Shown here: piece by piece, positions 31,584 through 44,029 of the stretch
How the letters are laid out: every line of letters begins with the position of its first letter
Numbering within the stretch: position 1 is the first letter of the stretch
Assembly (NCBI GenBank): GCA_036927565.1
Contig: JAYESD010000009.1
Span: forward strand, 148,946,929 to 149,010,928
Direction: 5' to 3'
Source of the DNA: Tuctoria greenei
Taxonomy: Eukaryota > Streptophyta > Magnoliopsida > Poales > Poaceae
DNA: 64,000 nt
Notes under the pieces: generated by a model
What the model was told of the DNA's origin: nothing
Databases searched by the model: none
The model's input: only the letters and a program-made list of their open reading frames with translations
Translations under genes and position numbers: made by a program

Positions 31584-32939
31584 TTAAGTCCGGTTTTGTT
31601 CCAAATCAATTTTAAACTCATTCCTCTTTATGTGGATTAATGTTAAACATGTATATGAATGTATGTAGGGCATGATGCATGAAAATGAGGTTGTTACAAA
31701 CCTACCCCCCTTAAAATGAATCTCGACCTCGAGATTCGACACGGAAGAGAAGAGATAGGGAAATTCCTTCTTGAGATCGTCCTCCAATTCCCACGTTGCT
31801 TCTTTTTCTGTGTGGTGCTTCCATTGAACTTTACACCATCTAATAACTTTGTTCCTTGTGACTCTCTCCTTGTTTTCCAAGATTTTGACCGATTGTTCGG
31901 CATAAGTCAAATTTGCCCCTAATTCCAATCCTTCCATTGGCACTTGTTCTTTTGGTACTCTCAAGCACTTCTTGAGCTGGGAAACATGAAATACATCATG
32001 GACATCCGAAAGATGAGCTGGCATCTCCAAGTTATATGCTACTTCTCCTCTTTTGTCCAAAATCTTGAATGGTCCAATGTAGCGAGGTGCTAGCTTGCCT
32101 CTTATGTTAAACCTCTTATGACCCCTCATCCGTGACACCTTGAGGTAAACAAAATCTCCCACTTCAAAGGCTAATTTCCTTCTCCTATTGTACGCATAGA
32201 CTTTTTGTCTTGATTGGGCAGCCCTCAAGTTTTCACGAATTATTTGGACTTGCTTTTCGGCTTCTCGCAACACATCCGGACCAAATACTTGAGTTTCTCC
32301 TACCTCATTCCAGAATAAAGGTGTCCTACACTTCCTTCCATAAAGTGCTTCATATGGTGACATTTTCAAGCTTGCTTGGTAACTATTGTTGTATGAAAAT
32401 TCTGCATAGGGCAAGCTCTTGTCCCAACCTTTCCCATGCTTTAAAGCACAAGCTCTTAACATGTCCTCTAAAATTTGATTGGTCCTCTCGGTTTGTCCGT
32501 ACGTTTGAGGGTGATATGTCGAACTGAAGTTCAACATTGTTCCTAATGCTTCATGCAATTTCTGCCAAAATCTGGAGGTAAATTGAGAACCTCTATCCGA
32601 GACTATCTTCTTCAGTACTCCATGTCGACACACAATATGCTCCATGTATATTTCGGCCAATTGTGCAGCCGTATATTTGGTCTTCACAGGGAAAAAATGA
32701 GCTTGCTTGGTTAAGCGATCCACAATTACCCAAATTGTGTCATAACCGGACTGAGTACGTGGTAACCCAATTATGAAGTCCATCCCAATTTCATCCCACT
32801 TCCATTCCGGGATCTTCAATGGTTGCAATAATCCAGCTGGCCTTTTATGTTTCGCCTTGACTCGTTGACACACATCACACACTGCCACATATTCAACTAT
32901 GTCCTTTTTCATGCTATCCCACCAATAGCAAGTCTTCAA
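31584..32939 (-). pseudogene. K2 integrase
   Basis: The frame opens after a TAA in the zinc module (KM*KDLKTCYWW, near 32943). It has CDVCQRVKAKH, MDFIIGLPRT, VSDRGSQFTS and HPQTYGQTERTNQ, where Asp of TDGQ is Tyr; the three catalytic acids appear present. The chromodomain-like tail KVQWKHHTEKEATWELEDDL follows. Unlike K1, whose frame stops 13 bases into the LTR, this frame runs about 115 bases into the LTR before stopping at 31584. Confidence 0.85.
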
Positions 32940-34799
32940 GTCTTTTTACATCTTCATACAACCGGGGTGGATTGAGTAAGGTGAGTCATGTGCCTCTTTT
33001 AATATTGTCTCTTGAATACGCTTCACATTAGGCAGGACAATCCTCTCACCAAGCCATAGAGTACCATGTTCATCCTCATCAAATCTGAATTCTCTCCCTT
33101 CTTGGGTCCTTTCCTTGATTTCTTGAATTTCCTCATCCTTAGTTTGGCCTTCCCGAATTTCTTGCTCTAAGGTTGTGTTTAACTCCATCATCTCCATCTC
33201 ATTTACAAATCCAAGGTTCAACCGTTCAAACTCCTTACATAACTCGGATGGTAACTCTCGATCTGTGAGTTGATAACTTACTCCTTTTCTACTCAAAGCA
33301 TCGACCACTACATTGGCTTTTCCCAGATGATAGTTGATTCCTAAATCATAATCTTTGATGAGCTCCAACCATCTCCACTGCCTCAAGTTCAGATCCCCTT
33401 GTGTGAAAATATACTTAAGACTCTTGTGATCCATATAAATTTCACACCTATGTCCAGTGATATAGTGTCTCCAAATCTTCAACGCATGTACCACGACTGC
33501 AAGTTCTAAATCATGTGTGGGGTAATTCTGCTCATGTTTCCTCAATTGTCTTGATGCATAGGCGACCACTTGACCTTCTTGCATCAATACACATCCAAGT
33601 CCTTGTCTCGATGTGTCGCAATAAATATCAAAACTCTTGCTCACATCCGGCAGTACCAAAACTGGGGCTGTTGTCAACCTCTTCTTCAACTCCTCAAAAC
33701 TGCTTTGACAAGTTTAAGTACATTGGAAAACCTTTCCCTTCATTAGCAATTCCGTCATTGGCTTGGCTATCTTGGAAAAGTCCTTGATGAATCGACGATA
33801 ATATCCAGCCATTCCAAGAAAACTCCTTATTTCCTTGACATTTTGCGGCGGCTCCCATTTTAACACGTCTCTCACCTATGCTGGGTCAACCGATACTCCT
33901 CCTCCTGAGATGATATGACCCAAAAATGACACTTCTCTTAACCAAAACTAACACTTGTTGAACTTGGCATACAATTGATGCTCCCTCAATTTCTGCAATG
34001 TAAACCTCAAGTGTTCCTCATGTTCCTTCTCATCCTTCGAGTAGATCATAATGTCGTCTATGAACACCACTACAAACCTATCCAAGTACTCCATGAAGAA
34101 CTTATTCATGATGTACATAAAGTAGGCAGGCTCATTTGTCAATCCAAAAGACATCACGGTGTACTCATAAGATCCATACCGTGTCCTAAAAGCTGTCTTG
34201 GGTATGTCCGATGGTCTAATCTTCAACTGAAAGTATCCCGACCTCAAATCAATCTTAGAGAAGACACAAGCACCCTTCATCTGATCAAACAAGTCTTCTA
34301 TGCGTGGCAAGGTGTACTTGTTCTTGATGGTCACCTCGTTGAGAGCTCGGTAATCTACGCACATCCTTTGGGATCCATCCTTCCTGTCCACAAATGGAAC
34401 GGGCACTCCCCAAGGTGAAGAGCTTGGCCGAATGAAACCCTTCTCTAGTTGCTCCTGAATTTGCTTCTTGAGCTCCGCTAATTACATAGGAGGCATCCTA
34501 TATGGCCTCTTAGCTATAGGTGCAGTTCTAGGTATTAAATAATTAACAAACTCAATGTCTCGATCAGGTGGCATACCTGACAACTCGTCCGGAGAAACAT
34601 ACAAGTATTCACATGCCACCGGAATCTCCTCAATTGCGGTACCATCCATATGATTCAACTCCAATTGCTTAGGTGCGTGTTGAGATGCTTCAAACTCTAC
34701 GGTGATCCCTTCTTCATTGGTCAACTTCACCTTCTTCGTGGCACACTCAATAACTCCATTGTGCTTCCTTAACCAGTCCATACCAAGTATAGTGTCCAA
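32940..34799 (-). pseudogene. K2 protease end, RT and RNase H
   Basis: GMDWLRKHNGVIECATK near 34780 marks the protease end, followed by the RT start. A TAA near 34480 (PPM*LAE) and a TAG near 33947 (KC*FW) interrupt it. RT has RMCVDYRALNEV, IDLRSGYFQLKIRP, YGSYEYTVMSFGLTN and VVVFIDDIMIYS. This copy keeps the seven bases missing in K1. RNase H reads FDIYCDTSRQGLGCVLMQ, then HDLELAVVVHALKIWRHY and MDHKSLKYIFTQ. Confidence 0.85.
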
Positions 34800-35484
34800 T
34801 CCTTGAGATCTAAAACAATGAGGTTGGCGAAGAAGTCTACCCCCCTTATTCTACGGCTTACTTTTGGACATACTATATTTGTTCTCATCTCTCCTCCAGG
34901 AGACTTAACCAATAGACTAAACTTCATATGAGAGATAGGCAAACTATACTTGGCGACATACTTCGATGCAATGAATGAATGCGATGCTCCAGAATCAAAC
35001 AACATAGTCGCAGGGTTGGAGTTGGCGAGAAACATACCAATGACCACGTCATCCGCTTGTTGAGCATCCTCCGTAGAGACATGGTTCACGTTGCCACGAG
35101 CAAAATTCTATTGTCCCTGGTTTCCTTGCGGCTGTCCTCCATTGGGTCTTGGGTTTTGCCTCAGCTCATTGCCTCCTTGACCAAGGCCTGACTTAGGACA
35201 TTGATGTGCAAAGTGTCCAGCTTCTCCGCAAGTATAACACTTCTTAACTCCACCAGAATTATTGGGACGAGCTTGGTTCTGAGCATTGGCACCAGGATAG
35301 TTGGCTCGAGGTGCATAGGGCATTGGAGGCCTAGGTGCTTGCATGACAGGGTGCTGCTGCACAAATTGGGTTGGGCGTGGTGCAAATCCAGGGCGCTGTA
35401 CAGGAGCAGAGGAGCTATAGTATGGTGCATTAGGAGGTGCAAAGCAAGGGCGCACATTACTTCCTTGTGGCTGTCCTTGATATG
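34800..35484 (-). pseudogene. K2 gag C-terminal part and protease
   Basis: After the C1 insertion point, gag resumes with a Pro/Gln-rich linker and an intact knuckle CYTCGEAGHFAHQC near 35240-35200. A TAG near 35106-35108 (QGQ*NF) is a CAG-to-TAG change. Protease has MLFDSGASHSFIASKYV near 35000; a frameshift near 34800 precedes GMDWL. Confidence 0.85.
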
Positions 35485-35489
35485 GCGCC

Positions 35490-36351
35490 TGATGAGTAGG
35501 TTTAGGCCCGATCTTCTGAAAGGTATGTCGATTGGGGTGGAGAACTCGACGTTGATGATCCGCGACACTCAAGCGGTTCGAGTACCCCTGAAATCACTAC
35601 ACCATGGCTCCACTTATTATCAACCGTGCTGCACACGCTTGACCTCACCAAGAAGGCTAATCCCTGCAAGTGCAACCGAGAACACGAGCAAGAACGTTGA
35701 AGACACGATCGGAAATCGCGAAGTTGGAGTCTCACAAACCGTAGAACGGCGATATTATTGATCTAAGCAAAACCCACCGAATATGACCGGTGGCTGCTGT
35801 ACTTATAGGCTAGGGTTCGACCAAAACATGATTAGACGCGTCCCCAATGGACTCTTACGGGACACAAGGCCCAAAGGCCCGATTCGGTGGCGCAACACTG
35901 GAAAGAAATCTGGACTCGACTTGTTTTGACGATTCCCAATGACTCCGGAGGAATTTTGAGGTGGGACCAGAACCATTGGAAAGTTTATCTTCTCCTCTTT
36001 CTGTGCATATGTAGAACGTCGAAAATGAGTCCGTATGCCTCCTGGCATCCGTTTTAAGGTGGACTGCTCCTGGACTCCGAGTTGAACTCGAGTCCGAGTT
36101 GTAAACTGTTTCCATCAACTTGTGGACGTCCCAGCTGGTTCTCCACACTCCCAAGGCCTCTTTCATTCACTTGTTGATCCTCTCCATTATTCCTAATAAC
36201 AATTAAATCATCACATAGCAATATATTCTCAAACTCACATGCAAAAGAACTTAGGAACGAATTCACCTGCTGATTTAATAATCGTGCTCGTGCTCTTGTG
36301 ATTGATCCTTGCAGTTCAATGCGCGTCTCCGCTGTTGTGATGTCCTCATCA
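35490..36351 (-). repeat. C1 3' LTR
   Basis: It begins TGATGAGTAGG and ends GTCCTCATCA on the plus strand. In sense a TATAAGTA box lies at 35807-35800, where the other LTR has TATAAATA (42476-42469), and a leader with CTAGGGTTT-like sequence lies next to it. The end of the C1 pol frame overlaps 36351-36054. Confidence 0.9.
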
Positions 36352-37418
36352 TCCTCCCCCTCTTGAATTGGAGTCGTCCTCGACTCAAGTTCATCTTCTT
36401 CTCCCAAGTACGGTCGCAAATCTGAAATGTTAAATGTAGGACTAACCCCAAAATCGGGAGGCAATTCAAGCTTGTATGCATTATCATTAATCTTTTCAAT
36501 GATCTTAAAAGGACCAGCAGCTCGTGGCATAAGTTTAGATTTTCTCAAGTCGGGAAATCGCTCTTTTCTCAAATGTAACCACACCAAATCACCCGATTCA
36601 AGTTTTACTTCTTTTCTACCTTTACTACCTGCAACCCTATACTTCTCATTCATCATTTCAATATTTTTCTTTGTAGTTTCATGCATCTTAAGAATGAATT
36701 CAGATCGTTGTGTAGCATCCAAATTTATAGTTTCAGAAGGAGGCAAATGTAGTAAATCAATAGGAGCACGTGGATTGAGACCATACACTACCTGGAATGG
36801 ACTTACCTTTGTCGTGGAGTGAACGAATCTGTTGTAAGCAAATTCTATATGTGGTAAACACTCCTCCCACAACTTCAAATTTGTTTTCAAGATAGCCCGC
36901 AACATAGTGGATAAAGTACGATTAACTACCTCGGTCTGTCCATCCGTTTGTGGGTGACATGTAGCTGAAAACAGCAACTTGGTTCCCAATTTATACCACA
37001 AAGTTCTCTAAAAATGAATTAAAAATTCTGCATCACGATCAGAAACAATGGTATTTGGCACACCATGTAAACGAACAATTTCCGTCATAAATAAATCAGC
37101 AATGTGTGAGGCATTATCATTCTTATGACAAGGTATAAAGTGTGCCATTTTGGAAAAACGATCAACAACTACAAAAATACTATCCCTCCCCCTCTTAGTC
37201 CTAGGCAATCCCAAAACAAAGTCCATAGAAATATCCTCCCAAGGTACACTAGGAACAGGAAGAGGCATATAAAGACCATGTGGGTTAAGGCGAGACTTAG
37301 CTTTGTTGCAAGTAGTGCATTGTGACATGTAGCGCTCGACATCACACCTCATCTTTAGCCAAAAGAAGTGTGTGGACAGCACGTCTTCAGTTTTCTTCAC
37401 TCTAAAATATCCCATCAA
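36054..37418 (-). pseudogene. C1 integrase with tail reaching into the LTR
   Basis: Integrase reads CTTCNKAKSRLNPHG (zinc end), MDFVLGLPRTKRG, IVSDRDAEFLIHF and, after one TAG at 37009-37011 (Trp position), HPQTDGQTEVVNRTLS with the third acid. The GPF/Y-type part is MPRAAGPFKIIEKINDNAYKL. The frame passes the polypurine tract, enters the LTR at 36351 and stops at 36054, so about 99 residues are LTR-encoded, including GSITRARARLLNQQV. Confidence 0.8.
36352..36368 (-). other. C1 polypurine tract
   Basis: TCCTCCCCCTCTTGAA on the plus strand is CAAGAGGGGGAGGA in sense, directly before the 3' LTR. It also codes inside the pol frame (QEGEDDEDI). Confidence 0.75.
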
Positions 37419-39592
37419 ACCTCCTTCATGTGCTTCCTACAAAAGTAATAGACGAACGGAGCTAGCTGGAATGCATAGCTTGTTAGCACGATAGAGGAGA
37501 CCCTCTCGCAGCACATATTAATTCCAAATTCTTCCTTCTCTACAATTTTCAAAAGCATCTTTGAAGTCCAAATCAGTAGGATATAATGCTTTAATTGTTT
37601 CCAAACCAAAGATTTTATGATCAAATTGGGAAAGCATGGTATAACACCTAGATAATGCATCGGCAATGATATTTTCCTTCCCTTTCTTATGCTTAATGAT
37701 GTATGGAAATGACTCTATGAACTCAATCCATTTAGCATGTCGTTTATTCAGATTGGTTTGACACTTAAGATACTCAATGATTCATGATCGGAATGTATGA
37801 CAAACTCCTTAGACCAAAGATAATGTTGCCAAGTTTGTAATACACGTACTAAGGCACACAATTACTTATCATAAGTAGAATAATTCAGAGAAGGACCATG
37901 AAGTTTTTCACTAAAGAAAGCAACGGGTTTACCTCCTTGTATGAGAACGCCTCCAATACCAATGCCGCTTGCATCGCATTCTAGCTCAAAGGTCTTGTCA
38001 AAAATCAGGAAGTTGTAGTAATGGTGCTTGTGTAAGCTTCGATTTGAGAGCATCAAAAGCTTGTTGCTGCTGTTTGCCCCATCGAAATGGAACTCCCTTC
38101 TTCGTTATCTCATGTAGAGGTGCTGCAATGGTGCTGAAATCCCGCACAAATCGTCGATAAAAACCTGCAAGACCAAGAAAACTACGAACCCGTGTGACGG
38201 TTTTTGGGGATGGCCAGCTGGTGATTGCTTCAATTTTTGCCTCATCCATCTCAATTCCCTGCGAGGAAACAACATAGCCAAGAAACGAGACTCGATTGGT
38301 GCAAAAGACGCACTTTTCGAGGTTACCAAACAAACGTGCATCTCTCAAAACAGTAAAAACAACACGTAAATGATCAAGATGTTCATCATATGACTTGCTG
38401 TAAATGAGGATATCATCGAAGTAAATCACCACAAATTGTCCAATGAAAGCACGTAAAACCTCGTTCATTAATCCCATAAAGGTGCTGGGTGCATTAGTTA
38501 AACCAAAAGGCATGACTAACCACTCATAAAGTCCAAACTTGTCTTTAAATGTAGTTTTCCATTCATCTCCTAGTGCCATTCTAATTTGGTGGTAACCACT
38601 ACGCAAGTCAATTTTTGTGAAGATGATAGCACCACTCAATTCATCAAGCATGTCATCTAATTGAGGAATAGGATAACGATATCAAATGGTGATGTTATTA
38701 ATCGCTCGACAATCAACACACATGCGCCAACTACCATCTTTCTTAGGAACCAAAAGAACAGGAATGGAACAAGGGCTAAGGCTTTCACGAATGTACCCTC
38801 GGTCCAAAAGATCTTGGACTTGTCGCTGAATTTCCTTAGTTTCTTGTGGATTCGCCCTATATGCTGCACGATTTGGAAAACTTGCTCCTAGAATCAAATC
38901 GATCTTGTGTTCAATGCCTCTCATCGGTGGTAAACCAGAGGATATCTCAGAGTGAAACACATCCTCAAACTCATGTAAAAGGTTAGTAACAGCAGGGGGC
39001 AATGCAATAGACAATTCATGAAGTGAAAACATGGCTTCTTTGCAAACTAAAGCATAGCACATCCCCTTAGCATCGAATAAATCAGCAAGTTCAGATTTAG
39101 TTGCGAGCAACGATGGTGATTTTAACTTAATAACTTGCTATTTTTCAGATTCTAATTTTGTTGCTTTGCCATCACAAATTTTACTCTTCTCAAAATGCAC
39201 AATTTCAGCAGGAGTCATGGGGAGCAAAGTGATTTTCTTTCCATTATGCATGAGAGTATATTCATTGGTTCTACCATGATGAATAGCATCTGTATCAAAT
39301 TCCCAAGGACGACCCAATAAAAGAGAACAAGCATCCATAAGAACAACATCAAAATCAGCAAAATCATGGTATGAACCAATTGAAAAAAATGTATTCTCGT
39401 TGTTTGTGTTACCCAAACCTTACCGTTGTTGTTGAACCATTGAATGTGGTACGGATGAGGGTGTGCTCTTGTTGTCAAACCGAGTTTCTTGACGACATTC
39501 GTGTTCACAAAGTTATTGCAGCTACCTCCATCAATTATAGTGTGTACACGGCAGTCCTTGACAACGAGAAACATGTGGAAGAGGTTGTATCG
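37419..39592 (-). pseudogene. C1 protease, RT and RNase H
   Basis: Protease: VHTIIDGGSCNNFVNTNVV near 39540, the Asp-Gly-Gly form seen in CRM-type proteins, followed by a frameshift near 39400 and LLLGRPWEFDTDAIHHGRTN. RT: DGSWRMCVDCRAINNITI, a stop, then IDLRSGYHQIRMALGDEWKTTF, MPFGLTNAPSTF and VVIYFDDILIYSKS with its Asp pair intact, then FLGYVVSSQGIEMDE. RNase H begins FELECDASGIGIGGVLIQGGKPVAFFSEKL near 38030 and is broken by frameshifts near 37998 and 37860. Confidence 0.8.
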
Positions 39593-40887
39593 TTATAGCT
39601 TGTCGTCGGTCTCCACTTTGGAGCTCAAGGCACGCTGCACAATGATGCTCCTATAGTTCTCCGTCCCCGCTGTACCAAGTACCTCTTCTTCGGTGAGTTC
39701 GTCATTTGGATCTGTAAAGTCAGTAGTAAGAGAATATTCATCTTCAACATCTGAAGTACTATCATACCCACCATCGTCGCGTGCTATGTATGCTCGTTTG
39801 CTCGGGCAATCTCTCATCATATGACCAAGTCCCTGGCAGCAGTGACACTTAATGTCAAAAGTATGACCTGTAGAAGGAGTGGACGACGAAGGCTTGAATG
39901 ATGTCGCCTTGTTGCCTTCTGGCACGCGAGAAGGTGGAGTAGCAGGTATAGTTCGTTGGCCGCCATTGGGTGGTGTAGTCGCTGCACGGGGGTCAAAGAT
40001 GGTGCTGTTTTGGATGGTGTAGTCGCTGCACGCGGCGTGAAGTTGCTCCTTGTGCGATGTTGCTGTTGTTGTCGGCCCTGCAATTCTTTTTCTGCCAACA
40101 TAGCAAGCTGAAACAATCTGTTAACAGTATCATATTCCTTGTAATCAACAATATCCTGAATTTCACGCCTCAACACCCCATAAAAACGAGCTATTTTATC
40201 ATCCATGTCCTCTACTACCCCACAACGCAGCATACCCTTTTGTAATTCTTGATAATACTCCTCTACAGACATGTTACCTTTGTCTAAGCGCTGCAATTTT
40301 TTGCAAAGGTCCCGCTGAAAAGATGGAGGAACAAATCGAACACGCATAGCTTTCTTTAATCTATCCCATGTTGGAGGATCAGTTCTAGTTTTAACAAGTT
40401 CATTCCACCATATGATAGCAAAGTCCTTAAACTCACTATTGGCTTGACGAACTCTATGTTGTTCAAGAACAAGATGGGAATTAAATTTTTGCTCTACTGT
40501 CATCTCCCAATCAAGATAAGCCTCAGCATCATAAGCACCAGAAAAAGAGGGTATAGTAAATTTCACTTTAGCAAAAGGATCATCAGGAGGATGATTATAA
40601 TTGTTATGATTATTACCTCCCATACCTCGACGATAAAGTGGCAGTCTTGGCTGATTATTGTGATCTTCCAGTACATCATAAGCATTGTCTTCTTGTCTTC
40701 CAGCGAGAGGCAACCGAGCCTCAAAGGTATTCATCCGAAGAGCAAGGTCATCCAGTTGGTGAGTAAAGTTCGCCAATGACTCATCCGTTGCTGTGTTGTA
40801 TTTAGCGAACATATCCGTCATGGTCTTCATCATATCATGTAACTCAGCATATTGAACACTTTCGTCATCATTGTCTTCTCCTGCCAT
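39593..40887 (-). pseudogene. C1 gag
   Basis: ATG at 40887 (MAGEDNDDESVQYAELHD) starts a gag with a short coiled coil and the gypsy gag core (AYLDWEMTVEQKFNSH, IIWWNELVKTRTDPPTWDRLKKAM, RLDKGNMSVEEYYQEL). A frameshift near 39990 puts the zinc knuckle CHCCQGLGHMMRDCP (39855-39810) in another frame. It ends at a TAA near 39595 where KLQRYNLF would be expected. Confidence 0.8.
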
Positions 40888-42158
40888 TGTTAGTAGGAAA
40901 CAAAAGACAACAAAAAAATATGTTATCCCTATCAACTACAGTGACAATGTGGAAGGTGGAAGAAAACAATCTCTCTCGCTCAAGCGTCTTACCACGTTCT
41001 TACAAGTGTTCTTACCGACACAGCAGGTGGTGTGGACGGTGAGATGAACCAATGAAGCGTGGGGTGATTGCAAAGGTACCTGTTATGCTCAAGAGAAAGG
41101 TGGAGTTTGGATGGCACAATATGGTGGCTAATAAGCAGAAAATCGTTAACAGCTAAACAAAGTTGAATAAGTATTCAATGTAGAAAACTGTTGCTGGTCA
41201 ACCGAGTGCCCTAGAGCCTAGCACAACACAAGGAAGTATCAAGGCAAAAGAAACACATAATGATATAGCCAACAAAATAGCACCAAGTGGTATATGCCAA
41301 TTGCTTTAATATGCGTGCTCTTCACTATTTTTTCTTTCTTTTTGGTAATATTTTTTTGATATTTTTTCTTTACTCAGGAGCACAAATATAGGAAGCACAC
41401 AAATTTGCAGCTGAATTGGATATAATATGCAGCCTATAGAAAATCAAGAAGATTCTTTAAAATTCGTGTTGAAACTTCGGAGGCCGGATAGCCTATCTTC
41501 CGAGGGGAATTTGGGAAATCTAATTTCACCGAACGCAGCTTTGCTGTGGAAAATCAGATGCGAAATTTCACGTAGATGAATTTGAAAAAAAAATCGCCCG
41601 ATTTCGAGTTCTTATGCAAAAGTTATGGCCGTTTTAAGGTAGGTTGTCCGAGTTACGTTTTTTTGGATATTGATTCCAACTCAGTTTGAGAACAAAACTC
41701 GCAATTGGATATGAAAACGATCGGAAATTCGCACAGCAACTAATGGGGTGGTGTGTGATGATTCAAGGATGAATGACACAAAATTTTGTCACCTAATCTA
41801 GGGTTGGCGATGCGGGAGTTCACGCAAAGCGGCTAGCTAGGGCAAACCGATGAATGTGGTGGATCAGTTTGTTATTTAGGGATTTTGGAATAGGTGTCGA
41901 AAAGCAAGAAAACAAGGACGAAACACGATAACTAGGACCCAAAACACAAAGCTAAACCAGCAACAAGACTCGACCACATGAATTCAAACTCAACAATGCA
42001 AACTGAAAAACGAAACTGCAGGCACTATAGTCTGGAAAGCGGTAAAAATGATCTAATTTTTTTGTGGCTTTTCTATGGACTCTAGGTAGGAAAAAAAATC
42101 GATCTAATGGAAGGAAAACAAAGATACCTCACGGGCAACCTGGAAATCTGATACCAAT
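40888..42158 (-). other. C1 leader and primer binding site
   Basis: The primer site reads TTGGTATCAGA in sense at 42157-42147, beside the 5' LTR. About 1.25 kb of leader follow before gag, unusually long, with T-rich runs near 41325-41370 and no supported ORF. A long structured leader is common in CRM-type elements. Confidence 0.65.
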
Positions 42159-43022
42159 TGATGAGTAGGTTTAGGCCCGATCTTCCGAAAGGTATGTCGA
42201 TTGGAGTGGAGAACTCGACGTTGATGATCCGCGGCACTCGAGCGGTTTGAGTACCCCTGCAATCACTACACCACGGCTCCACTAGTTATCAACCGTGCTG
42301 CACACGCTTGACCTCACCAAGAAGGCTAATCCCTGCAAGTGCAACCGAGAACACGAGCAAGAACGTCGAAGACACGATTGGAAATTGCGAAGTTGGGGTC
42401 TCACAAACCGTAGACCGGCGATATTATTGATCTAAGCAAAACCCACCGAATATGACCAGCGTCTGCAGTATTTATAGGCTAAGGTTAGACCAAAACACGA
42501 TTAGACGCATCCCTAATGGACTCTTACGGGATACAAGGCCCAAAGGCCTGATTCGGTGGCGCAGCACCGGACAGAAATCTGGACTCAAATTGTTTCGACT
42601 ATTCCCAATGACTCCGGAGGAATTTTGCGGTGGGACCAGAACCATTGGAAAGTTTATCTTCTCCTCTTTCCGTGCATATGTAAAACGTCGAAAACGGAGT
42701 CTGTATGCCTCCTGGGCGTCCGTTTTAAGGTGGACTGCACCTGGACTCCGAATTGAACTCGAGTCCGAGTTGTAAACTGTTTCCATCAACTTGTGGACGT
42801 CCCAACTGGTTTGCCACGCTCCCAAGGCCTCTTTTCTTCACTTGTTGATCTTCTCTATTATTCCTAATAACAATTAAATCATCACATATCAATCTATTCT
42901 CAAACTCACATGCAAAAGAAGTTAGGAACGAATTCACCTGCTGATTTAATAACCGTGCTCGTGCTCTTGTGATTGGTCCTTGCAGTTCAATGCGCGTCTC
43001 CGCTGTTGTGATGTCCTCATCA
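42159..43022 (-). repeat. C1 5' LTR
   Basis: 864 bp, partner of 35490-36351 and related to the solo LTR at 61461-62355. CTATAAATACTGC in sense (TATA at 42476-42469) is the likely core promoter. Confidence 0.9.
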
Positions 43023-43027
43023 GCGCC

Positions 43028-43766
43028 TTCCTCTTGTTGTCTTGTTCCATCTCACATACCTTGTTCTCAACCACAATTGCTTTTTCCACAAGCTTCTAAA
43101 AGTTGGCATAATCATAGTTGAGTAGTTGCACTCTGATCTCATTGTTCAAGCCTCTCATGAACAAATATTGCTTCCGGGTGTCCCGACTCACATCTTTAGG
43201 CGCGTACCTTGATAGTTGAGTGAACTTGTTGAGATATTCACCCACACTCAATCTTCCTTGCCCCAAGTTCTCTAATTATTGCCTCTTCAAGATCGTAACA
43301 CCCTCGTGCACATAATGGGAACGGAAACTCTCCTTGAATTCGGCCCAAGTGATCCTCTCTTGATCCTCATGAGCATTGCAATAAGAATCCCACCAATCCG
43401 CAGCTGCTCCAACTAGTTGATGAGAAGCAAATAAGACCTTCTCCTGGTCACTGTATTGGACAATAGCAAGCTTCTTCTCTATGGACTTGAGCCAATCATC
43501 CGCATCCATAGGGTTAGTGGCTTGAGCAAAGGTTGGCGGTCTAGTCCTCATAACTCTCCCAACTGGTTATGGGGCTGATTGTTGATGTTACCAGCCTGCA
43601 CCTGTCCCATAGTCTGTATCATGGTCTACATGAGCTGGTTCTGCATGACCAATAGCTGCTCAATGTTGATAGCTCCCTGGGCAGATCCTTGTCCAATGTT
43701 GTTCTGAGGCACTCCATTGTTCCCCTCCTCATCATTGTCGTCCCTCTGGTTGCGAGTCCTCACCAT
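43028..43766 (-). pseudogene. K2 gag N-terminal part
   Basis: ATG at 43766 matches the K1 gag start (MVRTRNQR). The core reads FAQATNPMDADDWLKSIEKKLAIVQ, LVGAAADWWDSYCNAHEDQERITW and FKESFRSHYVHEG, then TAA near 43273-43275 and TAG near 43096. The frame is cut by C1 at 43027. Confidence 0.85.
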
Positions 43767-44029
43767 CTGAAGAAAAGCAAGAGATAAGAATTAGAATATG
43801 TCCCCAACTATATGCATCAAGGGATATGAAACTAGACAACTAACTAGCCTACATGGACATGGCAATGCTAAAGCATCCAAAAATCCTCTATTAAGCACAC
43901 AAGAATCCAATATATATAGCAAGCAGCACACCAAGCAAGAACACATCGATTCCGAGTGTTTCTATGTGCTCCAGTGTCCATTCTATCTAAGTTGCGTCCT
44001 ACGGTCAACTTGTGGCTCTGATACCAATT
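43767..44029 (-). other. K2 leader and primer binding site
   Basis: TGGTATCAGAGCCACA in sense (44026-44011) is complementary to initiator methionine tRNA and lies three bases from the LTR. The leader of about 240 bp aligns with the K1 leader and codes for nothing that I recognise. Confidence 0.85.

Larger units (their letters stand above)
29443..31698 (-). repeat. K2 3' LTR, truncated
   Basis: It matches 44584-46824 from ATATCCATCATC to GAGGTTGTTACA. The U5 end is missing through the deletion into the S2 LTR. In sense: TGTAAC start at 31698, box array 31570-31250, TATATAAA at 31082-31075, purine/pyrimidine-rich leader near 30990. Confidence 0.9.
35490..43022 (-). mobile_element. CRM-type chromovirus C1
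   Basis: This full-length element of 7533 bp has LTRs of 862 and 864 bp, a Met-tRNA primer site next to the right LTR, a polypurine tract beside the left, and a perfect GCGCC duplication (35485-35489 and 43023-43027) inside K2 gag. The CRM assignment rests on the integrase end (LRKERFPDLRKSKLMPR, then FNISDLRPYLG) and on the pol frame running about 300 bases into the 3' LTR, both known CRM traits. Grass CRM elements often sit in centromeric regions, but this sequence alone does not show that here. Confidence 0.85.
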
